Shown in pieces: positions 51,336-59,651 of a stretch of 64,000 nt of DNA (positions are counted from its first letter, which is position 1; every line of letters begins with the position of its first letter). A model generated the notes under the pieces. That model made no database searches and had not been told where the DNA came from. It saw nothing but the letters and a program-made list of their open reading frames with translations. Made by a program: the position numbers and the translations under genes. The stretch comes from Sva-07 sp963829585. Lineage in GTDB: Bacteria; Actinomycetota; Acidimicrobiia; Acidimicrobiales; Ilumatobacteraceae. Where the stretch lies: NCBI GenBank assembly GCA_963829585.1, contig CAWHJD010000011.1, forward strand, positions 66,359-130,358, in the 5' to 3' direction.

Positions 51336-51383
51336 CGAGCTGTCGTCCGGCATTCCGCCGGGTCACCACAGAGAGGCAGCCCC

Positions 51384-51942
51384 ATGGAACCAACCGATCA
51401 ACTCGCCGTCATCATCCCCATGCTCATCGACCTCGTCGACCAGCTCCGCGCCGACCAGCTCACGGAACCGACCGCGTGCGCCGACTTCGACGTGAGCGGC
51501 GTGCTCGACCACATGATGGGAGGCGCCGCGGCGTTCGTTCCCGCCTTCCGTGGCGAGACGTCGGGCAGTCCCGCTTCGAGGGTCGACGCAGGCCAGGTGC
51601 CCACGGCCGACTACCGCCGCGCCATGAACGATCTGCTCGACGCCGCGACCTCGCCGGGTGCGATGGAGCGCACGATCGACGCGCCGTTCGGTCGGGTCCC
51701 CGGCTCGGTGTTCGCCGGTTTCGTCGCGTTCGACGGCCTCGTCCACGGCTGGGACATCGCCACCGCCGCCGGTCTGCCCTACGACCCACCCGCCGAGGTC
51801 GTCGCTCGCGGTCGACGAGTTCGCCCGGGCGGCCCTCGGGCCCGACCTGCGCGACGGTGACACCTTTGCGGCCGCCACCGAGGCGCCGGCCGACGCCTCG
51901 CCGCTCGAGCAGCTCGTCGCGTTCAGCGGCCGAAGGCTCTGA
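51384..51942 (+). CDS. TIGR03086/maleylpyruvate-isomerase-like (DinB-fold) protein, one frameshift
   Basis: ATG 51384 follows a GAGAGG site. MEPTDQLAVIIPMLIDLVDQ, FDVSGVLDHMMGGAAAF, PFGRVPGSVFAGFVAFDGLV and HGWDIATAAGLPYD give the four-helix DinB/mycothiol-dependent fold, with the metal His of LDHMMG and HGWD in place. After EVVAR the frame breaks near 51802-51811. The end AVDEFARAALGPDLRDGDTF, then PLEQLVAFSGRRL lies in another frame and stops at 51942. The repaired protein has 185 residues, normal for the family. Probably thiol-dependent; substrate unknown. Preceded by operator copy A. Confidence 0.83.
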
Positions 51943-51947
51943 GCGAC

Positions 51948-51980
51948 CCGTTGTCCCGATGTGACATCGATTGTCACGCC
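51948..51980. promoter_or_regulatory. Operator-like element, copy B
   Basis: It reads CCGTTGTCCCGATGTGACA followed by TCGATTGTCACGCC, matching copy A (51303-51335) in order and spacing. It lies between the TIGR03086-like gene and the cupin gene, 70 bases before ATG 52051. The leader between it and the start is rich in CATCCACACCA repeats. Confidence 0.7.
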
Positions 51981-52050
51981 TGGTTGTTCGAACACCCATC
52001 ACACCATCCACACCACGCACATCATCCACACCATCACGAAGGAGCATCAC

Positions 52051-52437
52051 ATGCGCATTGCCAAGGAATCGGTCCCGACCAAGTTCGCCGTCCCGGGGGC
52101 CACCGCTCGCCAGCTGACCGACTTCGGTGACGCCACCGGGTTCGGCGCCATCAGCGGCGAGTACTTCTCACTCGCGACCGGTACCGACATCGCTCCCCTG
52201 CTCGACGGCCTCGTCGACAACGGGTGCCAGTCCCCCCACTGGGGTTACGTCCTCTCCGGCGAACTCGTCGTGAGCTACACCGACGGCTCCGAGGACACAT
52301 GCTCGGGCGGCGACCTGTTCTACTGGCCGCCGGGGCACTCGGTCAGGGTCACCGACGACGCCGAGGTCGTCCTGTTCAGCCCGCAAGCCGAGCACACGCA
52401 CGTGCTCGACCACATGATGGCCAAGATGCAGGGTTGA
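52051..52437 (+). CDS. Small cupin-domain protein
   Basis: A 128-residue protein with a GAAGGAG site (52038-52044). The single cupin barrel (about 50-122) contains CQSPHWGYVLSGELVVSYTD (cupin motif 1 with one His and a Gly-rich turn), GGDLFYWPPGHSVRVTDDAE (motif 2) and FSPQAEHTHVLDHMMAKMQG with further His residues at the end. The His/Glu metal set is incomplete in motif 1. It may bind a small ligand or metal. Operator copy B upstream links it to the TPR regulator and the TIGR03086-like gene. Confidence 0.8.
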   Translation: MRIAKESVPTKFAVPGATARQLTDFGDATGFGAISGEYFSLATGTDIAPLLDGLVDNGCQSPHWGYVLSGELVVSYTDGSEDTCSGGDLFYWPPGHSVRVTDDAEVVLFSPQAEHTHVLDHMMAKMQG

Positions 52438-52451
52438 GGATGCAGGGTTGA
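52425..52451. repeat. Direct repeat spanning the cupin gene stop codon
   Basis: GATGCAGGGTTGA occurs at 52425-52437 and 52439-52451, period 14. The first copy ends with the TGA of the cupin gene. Confidence 0.85.
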
Positions 52452-52574
52452 CCACGCAGGGAGGACGTATCTGCGCCCTCCCGTCTCACCCGATCTGGCG
52501 GAGGGATCACACGTCCGGGCGGCGTAATTTGCGTACCATCGGCCCGTCGGTACGCGCCGACAGTGAGGGGACAG

Positions 52575-54303
52575 ATGGAGCAGGCACCTACCACCAGATC
52601 TGCACGCGGCGTTGCGGTGATGCAGGGCATTCTCCCGTGGAACCGCAGCGGTGTCCCCGCCGACGTCATCGCCGGTGTCACGCTCGCCGCACTCGCGATC
52701 CCGGAGGTCATGGGCTACACCTCGATCGCCGGCATGCCGGTGATCACCGGGCTCTACACCATCTTGATCCCACTCCTGCTGTTCGCGCTGTTGGGCTCCT
52801 CCCGACACCTCGTGGTCGGTGCGGACTCCGCAACGGCCGCGATCCTCGCAGCAGGCTTGGCCGGCCTCGCCACGGCGAAGTCCGATCAATACGTCGCACT
52901 CGCCGGCATGGTGGCGCTCCTCGCTGCCGGCCTGCTGATCATCGCCCGTCTCGTCGGCCTCGCGTTCCTGGCCGACTTCATGTCGCGAACGGTGCTGATC
53001 GGCTTCCTGACCGGTGTCGGCATCCAGGTCGCATGCGGTCAGGTGGGAGGCATGCTCGGACTCCCGGCGGGCAGCGGCATCACCATCGACGGCAGGACGG
53101 TCGACAACACGCTCGCAAAGCTCTGGAGCACACTCGAGAACATCTCCGACATCAGCTGGACGACCGTGGCGGTCTCGGTCGGCGTGATCGTGGTGATCCT
53201 CGGCGGAAAGGCCATCTCGCCGAAGATCCCGGGGGCACTCGTCGCCGTGATCGGATCGATGTTGATCAGCTGGCAGTGGAACCTGGCCACCCACGGAGTG
53301 GCCACGCTCGGACCGGTGCCCGGTGGCCTCCCGAGCATCAGCTTCCCCTCGGTGCCACGATCCGACATTCCCACACTGCTCGGAACCGCGGCCTCCATCT
53401 TCGTGCTGATCCTCGCGCAGAGCGCAGCGACCTCCAGGGCCTACGCCGCCAAGTACAGCGACAAGTTCGACGAGAACGTCGACCTCGTGGGCCTCGGTGC
53501 CGCCAACCTCGGTGCGGCATTCACCGGCACGTTCGTGGTCAACGGCAGCCCGACCAAGACCCAGATGGTCGACGGCGCCGGGCGGCAGGAGTCAGCTCGC
53601 ATCGCTCACGACCGTCGCCATCGTCGCCATCGTCCTGCTCTGGCTCACCGCACCACTCCAGTACATGCCCGAGGCCGTGCTCTCCACGGTTGTGTTCCTG
53701 ATCGGCATCGAGTTGGTCGACATCGCCGGGATGAAGCGCATCTGGAGGCTCCGTCGCGACGAGTTCGTCGTCGCGGCCCTCACGGCAGCCACCGTCGTGC
53801 TCGTCGGGGTACTGCAGGGGATCGTGATCGCCATCGTCCTGTCACTCATCGACCATCTCCGTCGGTCGTACCGGCCGCCAACCGCCGTGATGACCCCGAC
53901 GACGGGCGACGAGGCCGGCACCTGGACGGCGGGCGGGGTCACCCCCGAGGCACGGACCGAACCGGGCCTGGTCGTGTACCGGTTCTCCGCCCCGCTCTAC
54001 TACGCGAACGCCGAGCACTTCACCTCCGAGCTGCTCTCGTTCGGCACGTCCGACCAGCCACCCGAGTGGGTGTGCGTCTATGCGGCCGCCATCCCCGACG
54101 TCGACATGTCCGGTGCCGAATCGCTCGAGTCCATCATCGCGAACCTCGCGGCGAACGGCGTCACACTCGTCTTCGCCGAGGTCATGCCCGAGGTGCTCGA
54201 GGAGTTCGATCGCTACGGGCTCACCGAGCTGATCGGCCAGGAGCACATCTTCCCGACCGTCGCTGCCGCCGAGCACGCATTCCGAGCCCGGAGCCGGGCC
54301 TGA
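52575..54303 (+). CDS. SulP-family anion transporter with STAS domain, one frameshift
   Basis: ATG 52575 follows an AGGGGA site. The transporter has PWNRSGVPADVIAGVTLAAL, then AIPEVMGYTSIAGMPVITGL (the SulP signature), about ten to twelve helices, and NGSPTKTQMVDGAG. The frame breaks in the GCCGGGCGGC run at 53576-53584. It continues in another frame with GRSQLASLTTVAIVAIVLLW and LIGIELVDIAGMKRIWRLRR. The STAS domain is at the end (LVVYRFSAPLYYANAEHF, DMSGAESLESIIANLAANGV). The repaired length is about 575 residues. It moves sulfate, bicarbonate or another anion. A TACCAT box near 52535 is a possible -10. Confidence 0.86.
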
Positions 54304-54313
54304 ACCGCCGGAC

Positions 54314-55771
54314 TCAGAGCCCCCGCTGTACTTCGATGCGACCGCTGGCTTCCGCCTCGACGAGCTCTTTGTAGTCGGCCTCGTTCTGGTCGGCGTACAA
54401 CTCCGAGAAGTCGGCGATGGCGTTGTCGAACGTCGCGCCGCTCCCGAGGTAGGCCGCAATGGCGATGCGATCTCCCGAGCGTGCGTGAGCGCGAGCGAGT
54501 GCACGTCCGCAGAGTCGGGCGTACATCTCGAGGCGGAACAGGTCCATCGTCTCGACGACGGCCGACCCCTTCCAGTCCCTGAGCTGGCGGAAGTAGTAGT
54601 CACGCTTCACGCCGTCGAGACCGACCGGTGAACTCCACCCCAGGAAGATGTCACTCGACGCCTGCATGAGGTGCTGGCCGTTCACGACCCGCTGACCGTT
54701 GGACATGCGCGACTTCGGCCCGGCAAACGACGACAGCACCGATGCCTGCGCTTGCTTGGCCTGGAGGAACAACGGATCGTTCCCGTCGCGGCCGAGCAGC
54801 AGGACGATCCACGAACGGGTACCGACGCTGCCGACGCCGACGACCTTGCGGGCGACATCGATGATCCTGAAGTCCTCCAGCAGGCGGCGACGGTCGCTCT
54901 GCAGGGTCTCCCGATAGCGCACGAAGATCTCGTGGATCTCGGCGCGGACCTGCTCGTGATCGGCCGCGTCGAAGAGTTCCGCGGCCGGCTGGATGAGCGG
55001 CGGGTCGCTGATGATGCGAGGCTCGCCGTCGACGAGGTGGGTGAGTTTGTTGTAGGCCTGATGGCTGTCGCGGGTGCGAGCCTTGGCGATGTTGGCCTCG
55101 GCCCGCTTCAGCAGCTTCGACGCGACGCCCTTGCTCGCGTCGGTCAGCCACGCATCGACGTCGAGCATCGCGTACCAGACGTCGAGGTTGTTCATGCCGG
55201 CGAACGTCGCCATCGACGTGCGGTACTCCTGGGCGACTGCAACGAGTGACCGGCGACGTTCCTGCTCGTTGAATCCGTTGTCGCGGCCGGCGATGGCGAA
55301 ACTCGCCGCCAGACGCTTCACATCCCATTCGAACGGACCCGGTGCCGTCTCGTCGAAGTCGTTGATGTCGAACACCAGACGTCGCTCGGGTGAGCCGAAC
55401 ACCCCGAAGTTCATGAGGTGAGCGTCGCCGCACAACTGGACGTTCAGGCCCGAGCGAGCCGTCCCTGCCAGGTCCGACGCCATGACGAGCGCAGCACCGC
55501 GGTAGAAGGTGAACGGCGACACGAGCATCCGGCCGTACCGGATCGGCACCAGTTCGGGGACACGCGACGCCGCCTGCCCCTCGAGCAGGGCGACCGGATC
55601 AGGTCGCGCCGGACCGACCGCGAGCGACGCATGGCCGGTTCGAGGCACCTCTCGACGGGCCGCCTTGCCGCGAGCGACACGCTCTTCGACCGTGAGGTGC
55701 GGCACGGCCGTTCGGGCCGGGCGTGGCGCCGTTCGGGGAGCCTTGCGAGGAGGTGCAGTTCGAGTGGTCAT
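54314..55771 (-). CDS. DUF2252 family protein (paralogue 1)
   Basis: A 485-residue protein from ATG 55771. The kinase-like landmarks of the family are VPELVPIRYGRMLVSPFTFY, RGAALVMASDL, NVQLCGDAHLMNFGVFGSPE, RRLVFDINDFDETAPGPFEW, VVGVGSVGTRSWIVLLLGRD, FLQAKQAQASVL and LARAHARSGD. The GDAHxxNFG and FDINDFDE pair looks like the catalytic loop and metal-binding D of aminoglycoside-phosphotransferase-type kinases. The substrate is unknown. A second copy (56439-57797) lies on the other strand, separated by a DUF1269 gene. Confidence 0.88.
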   Translation of the reverse strand: MTTRTAPPRKAPRTAPRPARTAVPHLTVEERVARGKAARREVPRTGHASLAVGPARPDPVALLEGQAASRVPELVPIRYGRMLVSPFTFYRGAALVMASDLAGTARSGLNVQLCGDAHLMNFGVFGSPERRLVFDINDFDETAPGPFEWDVKRLAASFAIAGRDNGFNEQERRRSLVAVAQEYRTSMATFAGMNNLDVWYAMLDVDAWLTDASKGVASKLLKRAEANIAKARTRDSHQAYNKLTHLVDGEPRIISDPPLIQPAAELFDAADHEQVRAEIHEIFVRYRETLQSDRRRLLEDFRIIDVARKVVGVGSVGTRSWIVLLLGRDGNDPLFLQAKQAQASVLSSFAGPKSRMSNGQRVVNGQHLMQASSDIFLGWSSPVGLDGVKRDYYFRQLRDWKGSAVVETMDLFRLEMYARLCGRALARAHARSGDRIAIAAYLGSGATFDNAIADFSELYADQNEADYKELVEAEASGRIEVQRGL

Positions 55772-55818
55772 CTGTACATCACGAGGAGGATCGTAGGAGG
55801 TCGGCCCGCGGCTACTGG

Positions 55819-55824
55819 CACACT
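55819..55824 (+). promoter_or_regulatory. Leaderless-type -10 box CACACT
   Basis: CACACT lies six bases before ATG 55831, the same spacing and similar sequence as CACAAT before 17996. The intervening GAAGGG could also act as a very close ribosome-binding site. Confidence 0.4.
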
Positions 55825-55830
55825 GAAGGG

Positions 55831-56442
55831 ATGACAACACACGAAGACCCGGCCGGTGGCGATTCCCGACCGGTGTTCGAACCCCCGGACCCATCGCTGC
55901 GGGCCGGCGTGGAACCCGAGGCGCGAGTGGTGTCCGATCCCGGCGCCCCGGTGATCATCGGTGTTTCGTTCGATCGGCTCGTCCTGGCCCAGCAGTTCCT
56001 CCTCGCGATGGGAGGCCTGCGTGACTCGGGTTCGCTCGAGCTGAAGGACGCCGTCGTGGTGACGAAGGACGACTCGGGGTCGGTCAAGGTGGTCGAAACG
56101 ATGGACCCGACACCGGGTCGCGCTGCTCTGACCGGAGCCATGTGGACCAGCCTGCTCGGCCTCCTGGTGGGTGGCCCGGTCGGCTGGGTTGCCGGTCTCG
56201 GGATCGGGGCTGCCACCGGCGCTGTCACGGCGAAGATCGTCGATCTCGGCATCCCCGACGAGTGGGTCGAGTGGTTTCGTGATGCCGTCGCGCCGGGGAC
56301 GTCGACCGTCGTGATCCTGGCCGACCACGTACACGTCGCTGCGCTCGCCGACGAGGCCCGCCGCTTCGCCGGAGCCGAACTGCTGTACACCTCGATGCCC
56401 GACCACGCCTACGAACAGTTGGCTGAGGCCTTCTCCTCATGA
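55831..56442 (+). CDS. DUF1269 family membrane protein
   Basis: A 203-residue protein. After a 45-residue acidic, Pro-rich lead come VIIGVSFDRLVLAQQFLLAM and GSLELKDAVVVTKDDSGSVK, VVETMDPTPGRAALTGAMWT, and one Gly-rich membrane segment (SLLGLLVGGPVGWVAGLGIG). EWVEWFRDAVAPGTSTVVIL ends the conserved part. These are the family marks of DUF1269. Its stop overlaps the start of the second DUF2252 gene (ATGA), so the two are co-translated. Role unknown; stress-associated by context. Confidence 0.85.
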   Translation: MTTHEDPAGGDSRPVFEPPDPSLRAGVEPEARVVSDPGAPVIIGVSFDRLVLAQQFLLAMGGLRDSGSLELKDAVVVTKDDSGSVKVVETMDPTPGRAALTGAMWTSLLGLLVGGPVGWVAGLGIGAATGAVTAKIVDLGIPDEWVEWFRDAVAPGTSTVVILADHVHVAALADEARRFAGAELLYTSMPDHAYEQLAEAFSS

Positions 56443-57797
56443 ACGGTCCGAGGGTGAGATTCGCGTCACCGAGCGAACGTCAGGCGATCGGCCGCGCTGC
56501 ACGCGAACACGCGCCGAGACGCCTGCTCGCGACCTGGGACCCCGAGTTCCGTACCGCCGATGTCGTCGAGACGCTCACGGCACAGAACGAGGTGCGTGTG
56601 CCGGAACTCGTGCCGATTCGATTCGGGCGCATGACCGCGACGCCATGGACGTTCTTCCGGGGTGCGGCTGCGGTCATGGCAGCAGATCTCGCCACACGAT
56701 CGAACACCGGTCTCGAGGTACAGCTCTGCGGCGACGCTCACGTTCTGAACTTCGGCCTCTGGGCCACACCCGAGCGAAACCTGGCGTTCGATCTCCGTGA
56801 CTTCGACGAAACGCTCCCAGGCCCGTTCGAGTGGGACGTTGCGAGGCTGACCGCCAGCCTCGTGGTGCTCGCCCGCGACAACGGCCTGGGACGACACAAG
56901 ACCGAGGCGGCCGTCGCCGACTGTGTCCGCTCGTACCGCAAGAGCATGGCGCGGTACGCGACCGCGAAGCAGCTCGACATCTGGTACGACCTCATCGATG
57001 TCGGAGCGTTGATCGCACGGTTCAGACCCGCGGACCGGGAGTTGGCCGCGGCGTACATCGCACGACGCGCTCCTCGGCGTACAGGACGCGCCGCTGTGAA
57101 GAAGCTCACCGAGGTCGTCGACGGGCATCTGCACATCACCGACGACCCACCGCTGCGGACCCACCTCGATGCCGACGGGTTGGCACTCGTCGCCGACCTC
57201 ATGGCGCGGTATCGCGAATCCCTCCCGGAGTATCGGCGCCACCTGCTCGACCGGTTCGCGTTCGCCGACGCCGTCCGACAGGTGGTGGGCGTCGGCAGCG
57301 TGGGGATGCGGGTGTTCCTCGTGCTGCTCGAGGGCCGTGACGGCGGAGATCCGCTCTTCCTCCAGATCAAACAGGCCGCACCGTCGGTGTACGAGGCTCA
57401 CCTCGGGCCCAGCAGATACGCCACGAGCGGCCAACGGGTGGCCGTGGGCAAGCGCCTCACCCAGAGCGCCACGGACATCTTCGTGGGCTGGACGTCGGGC
57501 GACGACGGCCTCGACTACTACGTGCGACAGTTCCGCGACATGAAGGTGATCCCGGATGGCGCGTTGATCACACCCCGGCTGGCCGAGTTCGCCGGCGCGT
57601 GCGGTGCGGTACTCGCCCGAGCCCATGCCCGCACCGGCGATCCCACGTCGATCGCCGGGTACATCGGCAGCGGCGCGAAGTTCGACGATGCCGTCGGGGC
57701 CTTCTCCATCGCGTACGCCGACCAGACCGAACGGGACCACCGGCAACTCGTGGACGCGGTGGCGTCGGGAGCGATCGAGAGCGCCCCCGGCTGGTAG
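56439..57797 (+). CDS. DUF2252 family protein (paralogue 2)
   Basis: A 452-residue paralogue of the protein encoded at 54314-55771, with VPELVPIRFGRMTATPWTFF, VQLCGDAHVLNFGLWATPER, LAFDLRDFDETLPGPFEWDV, VVGVGSVGMRVFLVLLEGRD and LARAHARTGDPTSIAGYIGS. The two share these motifs and spacing but differ elsewhere, so the duplication is old. The protein is shorter at the N-terminus than paralogue 1. It is translationally coupled to DUF1269, which could be a partner. Kinase-like activity is inference from motif shape. Confidence 0.88.
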   Translation: MNGPRVRFASPSERQAIGRAAREHAPRRLLATWDPEFRTADVVETLTAQNEVRVPELVPIRFGRMTATPWTFFRGAAAVMAADLATRSNTGLEVQLCGDAHVLNFGLWATPERNLAFDLRDFDETLPGPFEWDVARLTASLVVLARDNGLGRHKTEAAVADCVRSYRKSMARYATAKQLDIWYDLIDVGALIARFRPADRELAAAYIARRAPRRTGRAAVKKLTEVVDGHLHITDDPPLRTHLDADGLALVADLMARYRESLPEYRRHLLDRFAFADAVRQVVGVGSVGMRVFLVLLEGRDGGDPLFLQIKQAAPSVYEAHLGPSRYATSGQRVAVGKRLTQSATDIFVGWTSGDDGLDYYVRQFRDMKVIPDGALITPRLAEFAGACGAVLARAHARTGDPTSIAGYIGSGAKFDDAVGAFSIAYADQTERDHRQLVDAVASGAIESAPGW

Positions 57798-57825
57798 CAC
57801 CGCTGCGTCGCATCAGCAACCGAGT

Positions 57826-57831
57826 TACCGT
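57826..57831 (+). promoter_or_regulatory. Leaderless-type -10 box TACCGT
   Basis: TACCGT lies seven bases before GTG 57839, the fourth occurrence of this exact hexamer at that distance from a start codon. Confidence 0.55.
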
Positions 57832-57838
57832 TGATCGC

Positions 57839-58840
57839 GTGCGCGTCTTCCTCACCCACAACGCCGAGGATCTCGACGCGTACTACGGCCGAGCGCTCCC
57901 GCACCTCGCCGCGATCGCCGAGGTCGTCCTGAATCCGACCGGACGCGACCTCACGACGCCCGAGTTGATCGATGCGGCGGCCGACTGTGACGTCATCGTC
58001 GCCCACCGATCGACGCCGGGAGAAGCAGACCTCTTCGAAGGGCTGCCGAACCTGGTTGCGTTCCTGCGGTGTGCGGTCGACACGAGCACGATCGATGTCG
58101 ATGCAGCATCGGCGCACGGCGTCCTGATCGCCAGAGCCGACAAGAGCTTCGTGGCCTCGACCGCCGAGTTGGCGGTCGGCCTGCTCCTCGACGTCGCGCG
58201 CAACATCAGCATCTCGACGCTGGACTATGCGTGCGGAGCCTCGCCACCACAGCGCGTCGGACGACAGCTGCGCGGCCGTACCGCCGGCATCATCGGGTAC
58301 GGGTCGATCGGTTCGTATCTCGCGGACCTCCTGGTGGCGATGGGCATGGATGTGCTGGTTCACGATCCGTTCGTCACCGACGGACCGGTCGACGGCGTGA
58401 GATTCGTCGGCCTCGACGAGCTGCTGCGCGCGGCCGACGTGGTGTTTCCTCTGGTGCCGGGGACCGCCGACAACGAGAACCTCGTCGGTGCGCCCGAGCT
58501 CGCCCTGATGCGACGGGGCACGATCCTGGTCAACGTCGGTCGCGGTGAGTTGCTCGACGATGCCGCTGTGGCCGAGGCGCTCGGTTCGGGTCACCTCGGC
58601 GGCCTGGGACTCGACGTCGGGCGCGGCGACGATCAACGTCCCTCCCCTGAGTTGGTGGCACTTCCAGGCGTCGTCGCGACCCCGCATCTCGGCGGGCTGA
58701 CCCCCGAGAACGCGGATGCGCAGGCCGCGAGCAGCGTCGAACAGGTCTCGGCGATGCTCGACGGTGACATCCCACCGAGATCGTTGAACGCGGAGCATGC
58801 CGCCCGCCTGCGCTCCTTGTGGGAACGAACTCGCCCGTGA
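57839..58840 (+). CDS. D-2-hydroxyacid dehydrogenase family protein
   Basis: A 333-residue NAD-dependent enzyme. TAGIIGYGSIGSYLADLL is the GxGxxG cofactor motif (about 149-166). VFPLVPGTADNENLVGAPEL and MRRGTILVNVGRGELLDDAA carry the conserved Arg region. GLGLDVGRGDD is the segment that normally holds D-V-x-x-x-E-P, here without the Glu-Pro. GVVATPHLGGLTPEN carries the catalytic His. First gene of a three-gene run with a lactonase-like amidohydrolase and an SDR. GTG 57839 was chosen for its promoter box. Confidence 0.85.
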   Translation: MRVFLTHNAEDLDAYYGRALPHLAAIAEVVLNPTGRDLTTPELIDAAADCDVIVAHRSTPGEADLFEGLPNLVAFLRCAVDTSTIDVDAASAHGVLIARADKSFVASTAELAVGLLLDVARNISISTLDYACGASPPQRVGRQLRGRTAGIIGYGSIGSYLADLLVAMGMDVLVHDPFVTDGPVDGVRFVGLDELLRAADVVFPLVPGTADNENLVGAPELALMRRGTILVNVGRGELLDDAAVAEALGSGHLGGLGLDVGRGDDQRPSPELVALPGVVATPHLGGLTPENADAQAASSVEQVSAMLDGDIPPRSLNAEHAARLRSLWERTRP

Positions 58841-59634
58841 TGCGATCCGCTTGCGACACGCACATCCACTTCTACGACCATCGCCATCCGGTTGCTCCCG
58901 GCGCAGTGCTCCGTCCGGGCGATGCGACGCCCCACGACTACCGCTGTGTACAAACCGCGCTGGGGACCGAGCGCGTCGTCATCGTGCAACCCACCACGTA
59001 CGGCCTCGACAACTCCTGCCAGCTCCACGCGATGGCGACGTTCGGTGACTCGGCGCGAGGCGTCATGGTGATCGGCGCAGACGCACCGCAGGAAGATCTC
59101 GCACGGCTCACGGATCTCGGGGTACGCGGAGCGCGGTTCCACATGCTCCCCGGTGGCGCCGTCGCATGGGAGATGCTCGAGGCCGTCGCCGCCGACATCG
59201 CCCCGTTCGGATGGCACATCCAGCTGCAGTTGAACGGTCGCGAGCTCCCCCGCAGACTGGATCGCCTGCTCCGGCTTCCCGTCGGCCTCGTGGTGGACCA
59301 CGTGGGTCGATTCATGCCCGCGGTGGACCCGGACGCTGCGGAGTTCGCGGCCTTGCTGAGTCTGGTCGATCACGGCGCGACCGTGAAGCTGTCGGCTCCC
59401 TACGAATCGTCGGACGTCGGTCCACCGCATTTCGACGACGTGACCCGGCTCGTCGACGTCCTCGTGTCCCGGGCGCCCGACCGTCTGGTGTGGGCCAGCA
59501 ACTGGCCCCATCCCGGACAGTCGACACCACCGACTGCCGCCGAACTGGTCGCGCTGCGCGATCGTTGGTTACCGACCGATGAGCTCCGTCGTCGGGTGCT
59601 GGTCGACAATCCGGCCGCGCTCTACGACTTCTGA
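58840..59634 (+). CDS. Amidohydrolase_2 family (lactonase-like) TIM-barrel hydrolase
   Basis: A 264-residue protein, ATG 58840 overlapping the upstream TGA. It has DTHIHFYDHRHPVAPGA (HxH metal motif), VIVQPTTYGLDNS, VRGARFHMLPG, FGWHIQLQLNGRELP, LPVGLVVDHVGRFMPA, VKLSAPYESSD and VWASNWPHPG, the order seen in 2-pyrone-4,6-dicarboxylate lactonase and sugar-lactone hydrolases. It probably opens a lactone formed by the neighbouring dehydrogenase. It is followed by the SDR gene 17 bases downstream. Confidence 0.88.
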   Translation: MRSACDTHIHFYDHRHPVAPGAVLRPGDATPHDYRCVQTALGTERVVIVQPTTYGLDNSCQLHAMATFGDSARGVMVIGADAPQEDLARLTDLGVRGARFHMLPGGAVAWEMLEAVAADIAPFGWHIQLQLNGRELPRRLDRLLRLPVGLVVDHVGRFMPAVDPDAAEFAALLSLVDHGATVKLSAPYESSDVGPPHFDDVTRLVDVLVSRAPDRLVWASNWPHPGQSTPPTAAELVALRDRWLPTDELRRRVLVDNPAALYDF

Positions 59635-59651
59635 CCACGAAAGGGACGACC

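Noticed and set aside
51990..52040. CATCCACACCA-type repeats before the cupin gene as a CRISPR or riboswitch
   Set aside because: Units are short, imperfect and without spacers. They form a C/A-rich unstructured leader with a normal ribosome-binding site.
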